Positions 23,538 to 34,819 of a stretch of 64,000 bases of DNA are shown here, piece after piece. Source of the stretch: Isoetes taiwanensis (Eukaryota; Streptophyta; Lycopodiopsida; Isoetales; Isoetaceae). The stretch lies in assembly GCA_021234155.1 (NCBI GenBank), contig JAJEKV010000050.1:2613842-2677841 (forward strand). The letters are read 5' to 3'. A model generated the notes under the pieces. It was not told the DNA's origin, made no database searches, and was given only the letters and a program-made list of their open reading frames with translations. Positions within the stretch are counted from its first letter, which is position 1, and every line of letters begins with the position of its first letter. The translations under genes and the position numbers were made by a program.

Positions 23538-24778
23538 GCAAGAACTTGAATAGGTCAAGCCATAATAAATGCAAATGCAAACTGAGATATGGCTCTAGCA
23601 AAAGCCATGTAAACATGGGCAAACGATTTCACAAAATACCACCAATGTAAAACCTATGCAAGGTTTCAAATAATACCACCAATGTAAAACCTCTGCAAAA
23701 CGACAAAATATTAGCGACCATTACAAATGGTACAATAGACCAACGATGGAGAAACCTAAGATCCTAAGCAAAAAAGACTACCTAACTATGCAAACAAAGC
23801 TTATTGAAAAGGATTAATTGTGGTAGGAAACAGAGATATAATAGCCCACAACTATGTCGGGTGAAACATTAAAGATACGGGATTCGAAAGCTCAGATAAA
23901 AAGCCACATGGCAAACTGACATGAATCCATACTGATAACGAAATATAACTAAGGCAAAGTTCAAGAGGAGAGAAAATGTAGAATATCTTAATGGAGATGG
24001 TGGACAAAGTTTATATGCAAAGGTCAACCCAAAACACAAACCACATGGAGAACTGACAGAAATTAAACCTAATAAGTTATACACCCTATAGAACTAAGAC
24101 CAATACAATTGATGCTAAATACATGAAGGGTGCATCATGCTCAAAACAAAGAAGGGTGCATCTATGATAACTGCAATCAGATCTCGTAAACATGACTAAC
24201 CGTGGTAGAAACACCAAAATGCTGTGATGGATCCAAAAAAAACACGCCATCTGAAACCATGAAGCCACATGATCTGCCCTAAGAATTAAAAGAAGTCAGT
24301 CCATTGTTGAACTATATAGTTGCCAAGTTGGAACCGATCCCAATCCCTATTGACTCGATTAGTCCCTGGAACATAAGCCTGGAAGTAAGATACTATCCAC
24401 TGAAATGACCTTGTTGAATTATCTGCAAGCTACGGACGACAACAACATTATCACTTATATACTTCAACACACCACAAAGATTGTATCAAATGCACCCAAT
24501 AAAACAAAGCTATATAAGCAGGTAAACTTCATATAGTATTGTGGGTAATTGAGAACAATATATGATCATAGAAAAATTGAGGTGCTCAAATACTCGCAAC
24601 ATATAAAGTTGGAACTAAAGTTGTACAAGCATGGGTAAACACAATCTATATTTGAATAGATACTCTTAGCACGACAACGGCAGACCAATTTTTCTAAACC
24701 TCCGAAAACGACGTAAATCCATCAAAAAGACTTTTTGTTCGACAAACCTAGGAAGAATGAGACCAACTCCTAAACAAT
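23538..24778. other. No supported gene
   Basis: AT-rich sequence; ACCACCAATGTAAAACCT is repeated in tandem at about 23,640 and 23,678. No coding potential or element end is recognised. Confidence 0.4.
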
Positions 24779-24993
24779 ACAAACAACCCCTGGCACCCTA
24801 TATAAGAAACAAGAAGCCAACAACCCATCTAGATCTAACAAATATGCCAAACAAAATTTTTAAAAGAAATAATAAAGGATGATCTATAAAAACTCTATTG
24901 CATTCAAACAACCCCTAACACCCTATCTAAAAAACAAAACCAACAACCCATCTAGGCCCAACAACTATGCCAAGCAAAAACTTTTAAAAGAAA
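24779..24993 (+). repeat. ~123-bp tandem units that frame the Helitron
   Basis: A partial unit (24,779-24,869) and a full unit (24,870-24,993). A third copy lies at 26,040-26,166, across the Helitron. Shared words are ACACCCTAT, CCAACAACCCAT, CTATGCCAA and TTTTAAAAGAAA. The join between the first two units is the uninterrupted target sequence of the Helitron. Confidence 0.85.
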
Positions 24994-26039
24994 CTAGTAA
25001 TGGTGCCCAGCGTTGCTGGGCATAAGTTGGGAATCTGTGTGGACGAAAACCTATTCAGCTCAGATTCTTTTCCAAAATCTAATATAATAGAAACTAAGCC
25101 CAGCATTGCTGAGCTTTAAGAGGTTTTTGTGCATTTGACACCCTTCCTCTTCCCTTTGCCTTTTGCTATATCTAGCATTTCCCCTTTTCCTCATTTCCTT
25201 ATACACTTTCCTTTTTCCTTTTGCCTTTTTTCTCTTTTCCATACACGTCTTCCTTTTTGACAGACTTTTTCCCTTCTCTTTTTATCCTTTCCCTGTCCTT
25301 CCCATTTATCCCTTTCATTTTCCTTTCCCTTTTCCCATGTCCTTTTACCCACCTTTTCATGTATCCATTTTCTTGCTTTCCCCATTCTCTTCCGCTTTAT
25401 CCCTTACCTTTTTTCCGCTTCTCTTTTTCCATTTCCCTCTCCTCTTTTCCTCTTGCCCATTTTCCCTTCCCCCTCTTTCTTACCCCCTTTTCCCTGCCTT
25501 TTTCATCATTTTCCCAACCTTTCACTCTTTTCCTTTTCTTGGTGCCCCTTTGCCCTTTCCTTTCTCTCTCTCTTTTTCTTTCCCATGCCACTTTCCCTTC
25601 CCTTTTCTTCTTTCCTCATCCTTTCCCCATTTCTCCTTTTTGCCATGCTCTTTTTTCCTTTCCTTTTCCCATGCTCGTTTAATTCCTTTTCCCATTCACC
25701 CTTTTCCCCACTTTTTTCCTTTTTCCTATGCCATTTCCCCTTCTTTTTTTCCTTTACCTCTTTCCCTTTTCCTTGTGCCCTTTTCTCAGGTTCCCTAATC
25801 CCACCTCCCTTTTGATTTTTTCTATCCCTTTTCCCATGCATTTTTCTCTTCTCTTATCCCCACCCTTTTCCCTTTCTCCTTTTCACTTTTCCCCGTGCCC
25901 CTTTGCCCTCTCACGTTCTCTCTTTCCTCCTCCCTTTTCCTCCCTTTTCCTTTACCCTTTCCCCACCTAGATGATCCCAGCCATTCAAATTAGGGCTTGA
26001 CCCAATCCAAGAATTATGGTATAACATTATAATATAAGA
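24994..26039 (-). mobile_element. Complete non-autonomous Helitron, 1,046 bp
   Basis: On the minus strand it begins TCTTATATTATAATG (26,039 leftwards) and ends with hairpin GCCCAGC-AAC-GCTGGGC (25,005-25,021), seven bases, then CTAG (24,994-24,997). It sits between host A and T. Joining the flanks gives AAAAGAAA|TAATAAAGGAT, the exact sequence found uninterrupted at 24,862-24,880, so the empty site is preserved beside it. It has no Rep/helicase coding; most of its length is a pyrimidine tract. A second, weaker hairpin (25,092-25,111) inside its 3' end may be an older terminus. It would need enzymes from an autonomous relative. Confidence 0.9.
25139..25968 (+). repeat. 830-bp pyrimidine-rich tract inside the Helitron
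   Basis: Almost pure C/T on the plus strand, built from variants of CCCTTTTCC and CCATTTCCC, with scattered G and A mainly in CATG words. It yields long mirror open frames on both strands (Ser/Phe/Pro-rich, or Lys/Glu/Arg-rich), which I regard as compositional artefacts. Such tracts can form triplex DNA. Confidence 0.95.
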
Positions 26040-26196
26040 TAATAAAGGATGATCTATACAAACTCTACTGCATTCAAAACAACCTCTAACACCCTATCTA
26101 AAAAACAAAAAGCCAACAACCCATGTAGGCATAACAACTATGCCAAAAAAACCTTTTTAATAGAAACTAGTAAACGTGTGCCCGGCGTTGCCGGGC
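26040..26196 (-). mobile_element. Third tandem unit joined to a second Helitron 3' end
   Basis: Unit 26,040-26,166 repeats 24,870-24,993. At the same base as in the first unit it meets CTAG (26,167-26,170), nine bases, then hairpin GCCCGGC-GTT-GCCGGGC (26,180-26,196) on the plus strand, a Helitron 3' end on the minus strand. The body beyond it differs from the first Helitron. Its 5' end should lie at higher coordinates but was not found. Confidence 0.7.
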
Positions 26197-26199
26197 TAA

Positions 26200-27958
26200 C
26201 GCCCTGACATGTGTTTTTACTCAGTCTTTAAAGTTCATATGTGCAACTTCGATAACAACACATGTTGATATTGGCAAGAATGGACATTATTTGCTTTTGT
26301 AATTATTTTTATTATTGAAATTGTCTAATGATAGTATCATCAATGTAATAATTTTGCATTTATGGATTTCAATAGAGAAAACAATGCTTCATAAAGAATG
26401 TTTGTGTCTGTGTGTGTGTGGTGGGGGAGGGGGTGGAGGGAGTTAAAGCTACCTCTAAAGACAAAAATTGTGCTCAAAAGATAGATCCAAAACTTGTGCT
26501 CAAAATGTCACTCTTAGAACATCAACAAAAAACAGGTACAGAAATCTAAAATACAAAATTTTGCCCTGGTTTATTGGCGTACTTTAATTTGGTGGAACTT
26601 TAAATATGGATCTTTACATGGCGCACATCACCAAGGGACTAATGTTGTAATTTATTGGATGCTCCAGTGATATCTTCACTTCTTCGACAGATAATATCTT
26701 AGCCGGGAAGGCGCGGGCGAGTCCTCAATTTCTACGCTTGCTACTGCATGCACATAAGCGTGGTGTTTTCATTCCCAATCATACCATGGCCCAAGAGGCA
26801 TACGACAAAAGTAATACTGGTGACGTGATAACTCTTATCACCCTTTCGGCATTTGGCAACATGGTGACCAAAATGCACACCATCTGCATGGATGAAGAAG
26901 CAAGTAAGTAAGACAAAAAGAAAGAAAGTAGAAGAAATCAATGAGAGAGAAATTGGAAATAGATATTTTTAAGTATTAGACTATAGAGGACTTCTTTGTA
27001 TATAGAGTTTCTAATTGTGTATCATTCTAATGTAGAAGTTTATGTGTTCTTACCTGCCTTTTAACTTAAGTGTATTTCATAGTCATGTCAACCTTCAATT
27101 GGAGGCATCCCACTTGGAGTTTAGACATTCAAATATTTATTCCTGTATCATTCTCAGTAGCAACTCAATCCACACTTGAATATGCCATAGGTGTTCTAGG
27201 CAACCACATTGTCATGTTCTTGTTAATTTCATCTAACTCATCCTCTATTGGCATAAGGATTGCTCTTTGCATCTCAAAGTACACGTTACTTTATTTGTTA
27301 CAACTTCAGAGAATGTCTCTTGCCATCAAACCTCTTTTGGAAGCAATATTGAGTCAAGTCTCAGCAAATGACTTTTGCTCTTCCACATCTGATTACCCAG
27401 ATATTTATGGCGATGTGTTCCTCAAAATGATCCCATAGGTAGGCGTACTTCAAGGAATTTTATGATCTCGTCCACTTTTATGAATCTAGGATTTTCTAAA
27501 AGATGCTTATACTTTAATAATCAAGCTAATCAAACATGAGCTAGTGATAACATTTTAGTGTTGCTACAACAATGACCCTTTGCATTTCGCCCTTAGTTCA
27601 CTCTGAATGCATCATGGAACATTTAGTTCTCTTGTGCCTAAAAACACAAATTTTCAAATGCATAGTGTCGTTTGCTATCTGATAAAAGTTGCCTCGTTGC
27701 TGCCCCATGCACGTTAGTGTGGTATTTTTGTTCCAAATGATACCATTGCCTATTTTTGTTCTCAATGATACCATGACCCGAGAGCCCGCATGACAAAAAT
27801 AATGCTGGAGACGTGAAATTATTCTACTGGAGGGCATACCATACATTATTATTCTAGTATGCTCTACTTAAGTTATTCATCTTTAGGTGTTAAGTTGCGT
27901 AGTTAATAAGTATGATATGATAGAAAACTAAGATAAACATGCACATACAAAGTTCAAA
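26200..27958. other. Non-coding, with one old duplication
   Basis: 26,745-26,830 and 27,703-27,815 share CATGCAC-T-AG-GTGGT, ATGATACCAT and an AA-TAATGCTGG-GACGTG ending. A short GT/G-rich patch lies near 26,405-26,440. The 122-codon frame at 27,070 has no known domain. Confidence 0.5.
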
Positions 27959-27969
27959 AGCTTATAGTT

Positions 27970-28226
27970 TTTTTTTTGAAGAACGTGATTTACTTCACAT
28001 TATACACTCAAAATATTACAAAGTACTTCCAGAAGTAAGAAATGTCCCTGAAGCATCAATCACTTTTAGATGATCACTCCATATTGGAATTTTAATACGA
28101 TCAGGCCAATTGGAGATCTGAAAGCAATCATACAACTTCTTACGAATTTCTTGAAGCACCACCTGAGAAGAAATACGCTTATCATAAAAGACCTTTCTTC
28201 GCCTTCGCTTCCATACACTCCATATT
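27970..28226 (-). mobile_element. 5'-truncated LINE insertion with 11-bp TSD
   Basis: Target-site duplication AGCTTATAGTT at 27,959-27,969 and 28,227-28,237. On the minus strand the insert encodes IWSVWKRRRRKVFYDKR and more to a stop at 28,016, then GTTCTTC and a poly(A) run (T run 27,968-27,977). IW--WK-RR--VF is the usual end region of plant L1-like ORF2 proteins (zf-RVT neighbourhood). The short length is normal for target-primed reverse transcription. The same TTCTTC-poly(A) end occurs at 47.85 and 54.46 kb. Confidence 0.88.
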
Positions 28227-28239
28227 AGCTTATAGTTAT

Positions 28240-30650
28240 TCTCCATCTATCCTCTCAAACCAAAATTATACTGCGGAATAGATGTACCATAAAATTTGAG
28301 GGTATCTCTTTGGTCAAATACGCTTCATAAGCTACATATCTATTATCATGAGCGCAATGTGTGTCCAATGATGCAAACACATGTTTGGAATATTAATCCA
28401 ACAAAAAGAAGGCAGCGTAGTTGTAAAGCATTCTCTTATAGTCATAACATGTTAAAAAATATGTATTATGCAATAAGGTTTGAAGGTTTGTACTATGCAT
28501 TCAATATTTTCAAGATCATTAATTTCCTTGCAACATTTCGCATATTTTAAAGGCTTTGAACCTTTGATTCGTCGCAATAGCAATTGTAAATATGTTTGCA
28601 TCAAAATTTGAGACGCATCTAACAATGCAACTAACTTGTCCTGATGTTTTGATATCTTATACACTACAAAATTCATGCAAAGGGGGCACGGTTGCACTAT
28701 TAGGCTCTGAGGTTAAATTCAAGGTGCATAATTATGCTTGGCCCATGATTTAAGATATACTTTTATCAGCAATGATATAACCCAAGGTTCCCGAAAGCAC
28801 TGATGGAAATTGTTGCAGAGATTGTAGAAGCTGCAAAGAACTTGTAGATTTTCTCCGTTATGCTTTTTCCCAGTTGCTTTGCTATGGAGCAGCTTGATCA
28901 AGGCCGAAGCATTTGTACATTGAACCACTGCAACAAATCTGGAGACCACAATTTTATGGCTGTTGGAATCAGAATTGACACAGTAAAGAAGAGCACAAAC
29001 AAATTAAGAGAAAATGCCTAGGAATTACTTATAAACTCAATGTTCTTTTTGGAGTAGGTTTACGGAGGAGTTGTTGTAGCCATCTTTTTACCTGGTACCT
29101 AATATAGTTAAAAAAAACATCTGCCTCATGAAAATGTAAAATAGACTTCAATTCTGTCATAAAACTTCTGTGTAGGACTGTAATCTAAATAAAACATCAG
29201 TAAAGTCTTCTTCTGAGTACTCTATTTTGGCATTAGGTTCTACATTAATAAATGTATATTGACCACAACATGCCTCAACATCGTTTTCCAATTTGCTTCA
29301 TCATAAGATGGTATACATAGCAGATCCATGGTAGTAGCATTTGTATCTCCCCTTCCTTTTCATAGATGCAGATCTGGCCTGATGCAGGTGGGAAATGCAT
29401 GCTTTGAAAGGATGTTATGAACTAAGGCATACTAAGGAATAAATATATAACAGCTAAGATATACTTAACTCTATGAATCGTTTAAGCTATGCATTGGATC
29501 AATGCACAGATCCTCTATTAAATAAGCTCATTAAAAACAAACGCAAAATCTTTAAACTCTAATGCAAAGTCAGTAATTACAATGAGTCCTACAAAATTAA
29601 CAATAAAGAAGGAACAAACCTTCAAAGAAAATGTGGAGCCGGAATTCCAAGGCCTATATAACAAATAATATTAGAGATAAAGTTGAAGCAAGCAATGAAA
29701 TAAATGCCTAAAATCAGACCCTGACCCAATCTGAGAAATCAGAAATAATCCCTAAATTTCAATCGCTTCCATCGTTTTTGTCGAAGAAAGAATAAGTTTT
29801 AGAATTGTACATGTGCTTGTATCGAGAAAATAGAAATCTGGCCACTCTATTTGAAAACTGTTTGTTTGCTTCCTTCGGCTAGGCAAAAACTTCTTTACTT
29901 CCCTTTTTGCTCATTTGCACTGGCTACAAATCACCACCTTAAATTATCTGCACTACCATCACCACATAGTGATATCTCGAGAGACTGTTATGTCTATAAA
30001 TGTAAAAAGGAAAATTAGCCAGAAAACCAATATATTGCCGAAGATGCAAGAATCAGAACGAAATGCACAAAACACCTCTAAAACACTTACCTGAAGATTT
30101 GAGAGTTTTAATAGTAGCCATCACCAAGGAATGAAAGACCTCTCACAAACCCTGAAATGAAGGAATATTATTGAATTAAAATTTCTGGCAATTTTTCGAC
30201 ATTAAAATAACAAATTTCCGGCATAATACACTAAAAAATGCTCTAACAAATATTTTTTCCGGTAGCCTCAAATAGCGAGCGGCATTTTTACTGGTTAGAC
30301 TCGTTGCTATTTTCGAGCCCTGCTCGGGTCATCGGACCCCTCGTGCGCAGCACCTTGTTAATCTTGCATTGGTTGCATGTGTAAATCCTGTTCGTTTGAA
30401 TATGTGGATTGGAATTTGGCTTTTCTATTTGAGTTAATAAACTATTCGAAAGCAGCTTTTCAATAGAAGGTAAGTTGTAACAACACAACTGAAGTTATGC
30501 ATTGATATATACAACAACATGCCAAGATATAGCTTTTAGCCTTGTACTTCAATATTTGGAGCAAAGATGACTCCCCTACCAAGACAAAAAAACCCTTTTG
30601 GCGCAATCTTGCTTTTAATACTATGCTTCAATATTTGGAGCCGAGGTGAC
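28240..30650. other. No supported gene
   Basis: AT-rich sequence with only short frames. A CACTAAAAAATGC stretch near 30,230 resembles a CACTA end but lacks a partner. TTCAATATTTGGAGC occurs twice (about 30,548 and 30,629). Confidence 0.4.
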
Positions 30651-30956
30651 TCCATCTCAGGAGGTACTGGATCTGCAAGCCCACCTTTGCCCCCGCCTGG
30701 CTGCTCGCTGATCAGGCACTATGGGTACGGTACATGAGTGTATATATTTGTGTGTTTTTGCATTTCGTATATTGGAACAGTTTGTCAGCAGGCTGATTGA
30801 TGCCACGGTTTTTCCCTCGAAAACCCTTCGGGGCAGGGGTTTTTTAATCCAGGTAGTAATTCGCTTGCTGCGCTTTTGTATTGGGTCCCATAGACCGATT
30901 GGTCTCCGTGGACGATAAAAATACCTTCCTTCCTTCCTTCCTTCCATCCCTATTTG
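30650..30956 (+). mobile_element. LINE 3' end, second copy, CCTT tail
   Basis: Shares with 19.80-20.09 kb the words GGAGGTA-TGGATC, the 3' hairpin AAAACCC/GGGGTTTT around TTCGG, GGTAGTAAT-CGCT, TGGGTCCCATAG, TTGGTCTCCGTGGACGATAAAA, and then a microsatellite tail. Here the tail is CCTT-type (about 30,928-30,956) where the first copy has ATTCT. It carries only 3' UTR and no protein part. Confidence 0.8.
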
Positions 30957-31098
30957 CATCACTCAAATTACTTGCCATTGTATGCCACAATGTTTATTTG
31001 CCATGTTATCTTCCGTATTTCTCACATGACAATCAAAGTTTTGTTGGAGGAAACATGTGCTTAAAATGAAAAGAAAAAACTATAATTACAAATCTTTG

Positions 31099-31291
31099 CA
31101 AATCCAAGGTTGTATTGTGTATTCCCATGTGATGAAAAAGCAGAATGAAGCTTTTCAAAGCATCCTCCATGGTGTCATTGTAATAAGTGCAAATCCAAAG
31201 TCGTATTGTGTATTCCCATTGGATGCATGTTATGAGAAAGCAGACTGCAACTCTTTAAGGCATCCTTCCATGGCATCATTGTAATAAGTGG
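31099..31291 (+). repeat. 91-bp tandem duplication
   Basis: CAAATCCAAGGTTGTATTGTG at 31,099 returns diverged at 31,190 with the same GTATTCCCAT, AAAGCA, GCATCCTTCCATGG and ATTGTAATAAGTG order. The second unit has a small insertion. Confidence 0.85.
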
Positions 31292-31841
31292 AAATAACGA
31301 CCCGATAATAAGCAAATATAATAGCTCCAAACTGTTGTTTAGTAAGCAACATCCTGTATCCGAGCTTTTATTTGTCTTCGTTTGGTCTATTGTCATTAAC
31401 CATAGAAGCCTATTGAGAGTAACCTACATGTGTTCATTTATCATGACCAAGCCATTAAACTATGCCTTTGCTATGGGATAGCATTCAGGAGTTAAAGTGG
31501 TCAGGTGTAATAGAAAGTGGTGTTTGATACTCGATATGAAAATTAGCTCCATGAAATATACAATATGCATGAAGGGCATGAAGCTTTGGATGTGTTCTTT
31601 AAGAAATAAATTGTAGCTGCAAGTTTGAGGGGAGGCTATGATGAGTAATTAACGTCAATGAGGGGAGACTCAATGAGGGGAGTCTTTCTGCTAGAACGTC
31701 AGGCAAATATATAGTTCTAGTTGTCTTGGAGGATGCCTATAAGGGAGCTCAAGAAGCCTCACCATTTATAAGTAAACATTTGAAGATTCGGACATTTCCA
31801 TGCATAGAGAAAATCAATGAGCAGAGAATTCTCATGGAATA

Positions 31842-32255
31842 ATGGAGTTACGGTTAGAATTGCCGTTGTTGGATGCTAAATACGATAACGATTATTCTTT
31901 GGTTGAGGAGATACGTGCAGATGCAATACGAGACAAGGATGAACAAGCATAGGCATATGGTTGTGATCCTATGTCACAGAAATTGGAATGGTTTCCATTA
32001 CTGCATGATCATTTTCCACATGTGACTTTTTGGGATCAAATATTTGGGTATCAAGTCCATGTTGCAAATCTGAAAGATGACTTAGTTCAGGAGCTTTTTT
32101 GGTTGGATATTGATATAAAGACTCATAACTTTCAGTCTATCATATCTCAGGTTCGTCAACATGCTCTATCACTTTACATGAATTTACATATTCCATTCAC
32201 TAGTCCAACTTCACTTAGGAACGAAGGTCATGATGAAAGAAATGTGTCATCGTAG
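31842..32255 (+). pseudogene. Unrecognised coding remnant with one stop
   Basis: ATG at 31,842 opens a frame of about 137 codons interrupted only by a TAG at about 31,950. It contains RLELPLLDAKYDNDYSLVEE, then CDPMSQKLEWFPLLHDHFPH, VTFWDQIFGYQVHVANL and FQSIISQVRQHALSLYMNL. The composition and even reading suggest a genuine protein or transposon gene inactivated recently by one change. I do not recognise the family. No introns are evident. Confidence 0.4.
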
Positions 32256-33310
32256 AGAATGGTCCAACAAGAAAACAGAGACTACTATGTTTATATATTT
32301 ACACCATTTTATCTACTCGACCTTGATCGAGACTCCAAATTGAACTCAACTCCAATACCTCACGTTATCATTGAGTAATTAACTTATTAACATAATTCTA
32401 AACGCAAGGATATTTTATCTTGTCAACATTTGTTTGCTAGGGATGTAGAATGACGGGTACTAGTTAGTGGGTATACTCAATGCTCAAAGATATAAAGTAT
32501 GTGAAATGATCATCATTGAGTAATTAACTTATTAACATAATCAAGGATATTTGTCTTGTCAATATTTGACGGCTTGTGTTCTCATCTTACATGCAAGATT
32601 CGAATATGAAATTGAATATGCTTTGGTTCATTCAACTTTGAATTCAAATGTGGAGGGGCTTTCAACTTTGGACAAGTACGAAGAGTACTCATTTCCCATT
32701 TTGTGTACTCAGCTTAAACCATTGAACAGCAAAGTGAGTGTACAGAAGTTCAGAGTTTATGGCAGACATGCATTTGAGCTTTATGTACACCGAATTATCC
32801 ACAAACTCTGAGCCAATGCAAGGAAGAGATGTGATATTACTAGGCATCGTCTCAACACTAACAGCAGGATTTCTTTATATTATTTATCATTGTTAAACGA
32901 TGGATACCTAACCTGCTTTCAGACCAGAGCATGGGTTTGCTGGAATGCTAAATAGCTGAATTTGAAGAGGAAATAGCTAACTTTTCATTCAAGACAATAA
33001 GACTTGAATGCAGACAGAGGGAGTACTCAATGAATAACTATACATACCCAATAGGCATTGTACAAGCAAAAGGAATTGCATATGGGACTGCAGTTCCATT
33101 TGATAAAAATGAAGTAAGGCAAAACAGCTCCGCCCAGAGATTGATACATGCATTGGCCTCATTATCTTTAGGCTCCGATCTAGTTGCGGCTCCTTTCCAA
33201 CCAATTCCTGGTCATATCAGCAGTAGGTTGACCCTCGATTGCAAAATCCAGCGTATGTATGATAATGTCTTGTATGGATGAATAAACATAGCTCCATGAA
33301 GTAAATATAG
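32256..33310. other. No supported gene
   Basis: A phrase TTGAGTAATTAACTTATTAACATAAT occurs at about 32,371 and 32,516, marking a ~145-bp duplication. Nothing else is recognised. This lies downstream of the RLF stop codon and may hold its 3' UTR. Confidence 0.4.
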
Positions 33311-33317
33311 CGAGGGT

Positions 33318-34572
33318 TCATTCCTCCAATGGTGGCTTCTCCAGAAGACCCACTAAACACTTCTCACGCAAAAATTCTGCATTTACCCATGCATGATATT
33401 TGTCTATGTGAATGTCAAGGGTCTCATTATGCATTTCCAATAAGTTAATGTAACATGTAACTGAACGTAAACATTTGAGGATACTGAATAGAGATGTGCA
33501 GTCCCTTCCTGCAGCTTTTATAAGCATGTCTCGTCCTAAAAATGCAAAGTTTCTTAGTTGGTTACAACAAAGACTTATCCAGTTTATGTACAGCAACTAC
33601 TGTGTGCAATGCTTATCAAAGGATTAAAATCTTACCTCCAGGATGGAATTTCATATAGGCAGTGATATTGTACACTGTCCCCGAAGGATAGTCCAAGCAT
33701 CATCATCAGTCTTGTGTTGCTTGACTTCGCTTAAACTTATCTGCCTTCTGTTTGATACCCCTTTAAGACCTAAAGGCAAAACAAGAGGTGGTTACATCCT
33801 AATTGATTTGAATATCTAACACAAATTACAGCCATAACACGTGGTGTGCATGCCAAGGCATACAACCATAAGCAAGAAAACACACAAAACTAACCTGCAA
33901 GATCCGGATGAGATTGTGTTAGCTTCATCCAATCAATCTGACTGTAGCCCCTTTCAAAAAGTATCTTTCCTTTGACTTTAGACTTTGGTGGTTCCAGATC
34001 TGCATCATCAGCATCAAGGGAACTTGAAGCCTCTTCTGTTCCCTCCATACTCATTTTCTGCACTGGAATCTCAGTTTGTTCTTCAATCACTACAACATTT
34101 GTAAGACGCTCTGAACTTTGCATGATGTTTCCATTTTCATAAGTACTAACTTGCGAGCTGTCATTAGAACCATTAACCATAAGAGGTAATGATGGTGGTG
34201 GCATTGGTTTAGGAGACCCTTCATCTGCGTTTGGGAAAACATTATCCTACATGAACCCAATACTTTCATAAGCTTATCTTTTACAATAACACCGTGCCAT
34301 ATTCAAAACTTTAAAAGTATTGACTTTCAATCTGAGGGAAAAGACATGAATGTCAAGGGAGAAGACATGGATATCGCTTGTGTTGAGATTAACCAAATAT
34401 GCAGCATTGTACTTCCTTAGCTATGGTTTTGCAAAGAAAAAGGAAATTTAAAGAAAATTTGATCATCAAGAAGCTTACCTGCCAGAACCGGTGAAGAAAC
34501 AAAGGAATCCGGTATGCCGGATTTCAGAAGAGGGATACAAAAATGCTCTGCTCCAAATTTTGTGAAAAGCAT
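33318..34572 (-). CDS. RLF-like cytochrome b5 domain protein, five exons
   Basis: Exons on the minus strand: 34,479-34,572 (tentative first exon), 33,895-34,224, 33,636-33,769, 33,485-33,535 and 33,318-33,403. All introns are GT-AG and phases match. The second exon ends [21 protein letters not shown]-like, the next begins [19 protein letters not shown], then KFHPGG spans exons, then [15 protein letters not shown] and [10 protein letters not shown]...CLVG. HPGG and the YHAW histidine are the two haem ligands. This matches plant RLF, a cytosolic cytochrome-b5-type protein needed for lateral root formation in Arabidopsis. About 231 residues are expected against about 211 in Arabidopsis. One base is missing in exon 3 at a C run (33,679-33,682), shifting the frame inside the haem domain. 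An alternative acceptor at 34,247 would break the phase with exon 1. Confidence 0.82.
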
Positions 34573-34819
34573 TCCCTTAAATCCGCAAGAACAGAGTTGC
34601 ATATGCCAAATCCGCTGCCTTCTATCACCAGACTCATCTGCCCTAGCTCCTGCTCTGGTATGCATAACCCTGGCCTTCCCAACCATTGCCGTTACCTCCC
34701 TGCCTTGCCAGTTACCCCGTTGGCTTCAAGAAATGAGATGCGGAAGCTGACCGAGAGTTTACAGGAAATAGGAGGTTGGGAGCAGTCACCAGCATATTCT
34801 AGGGATATTCTAGCATATA

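Noticed and set aside
25163-25841. Long open frames on both strands (up to 211 codons)
   Set aside because: They arise from the C/T-only tract, which contains almost no stop codons. The two strands mirror each other and no protein motif is present.
30225-30250. Possible CACTA transposon end (CACTAAAAAATGC)
   Set aside because: No matching inverted end, no 3-bp duplication and no link to the TNP2 piece were found.
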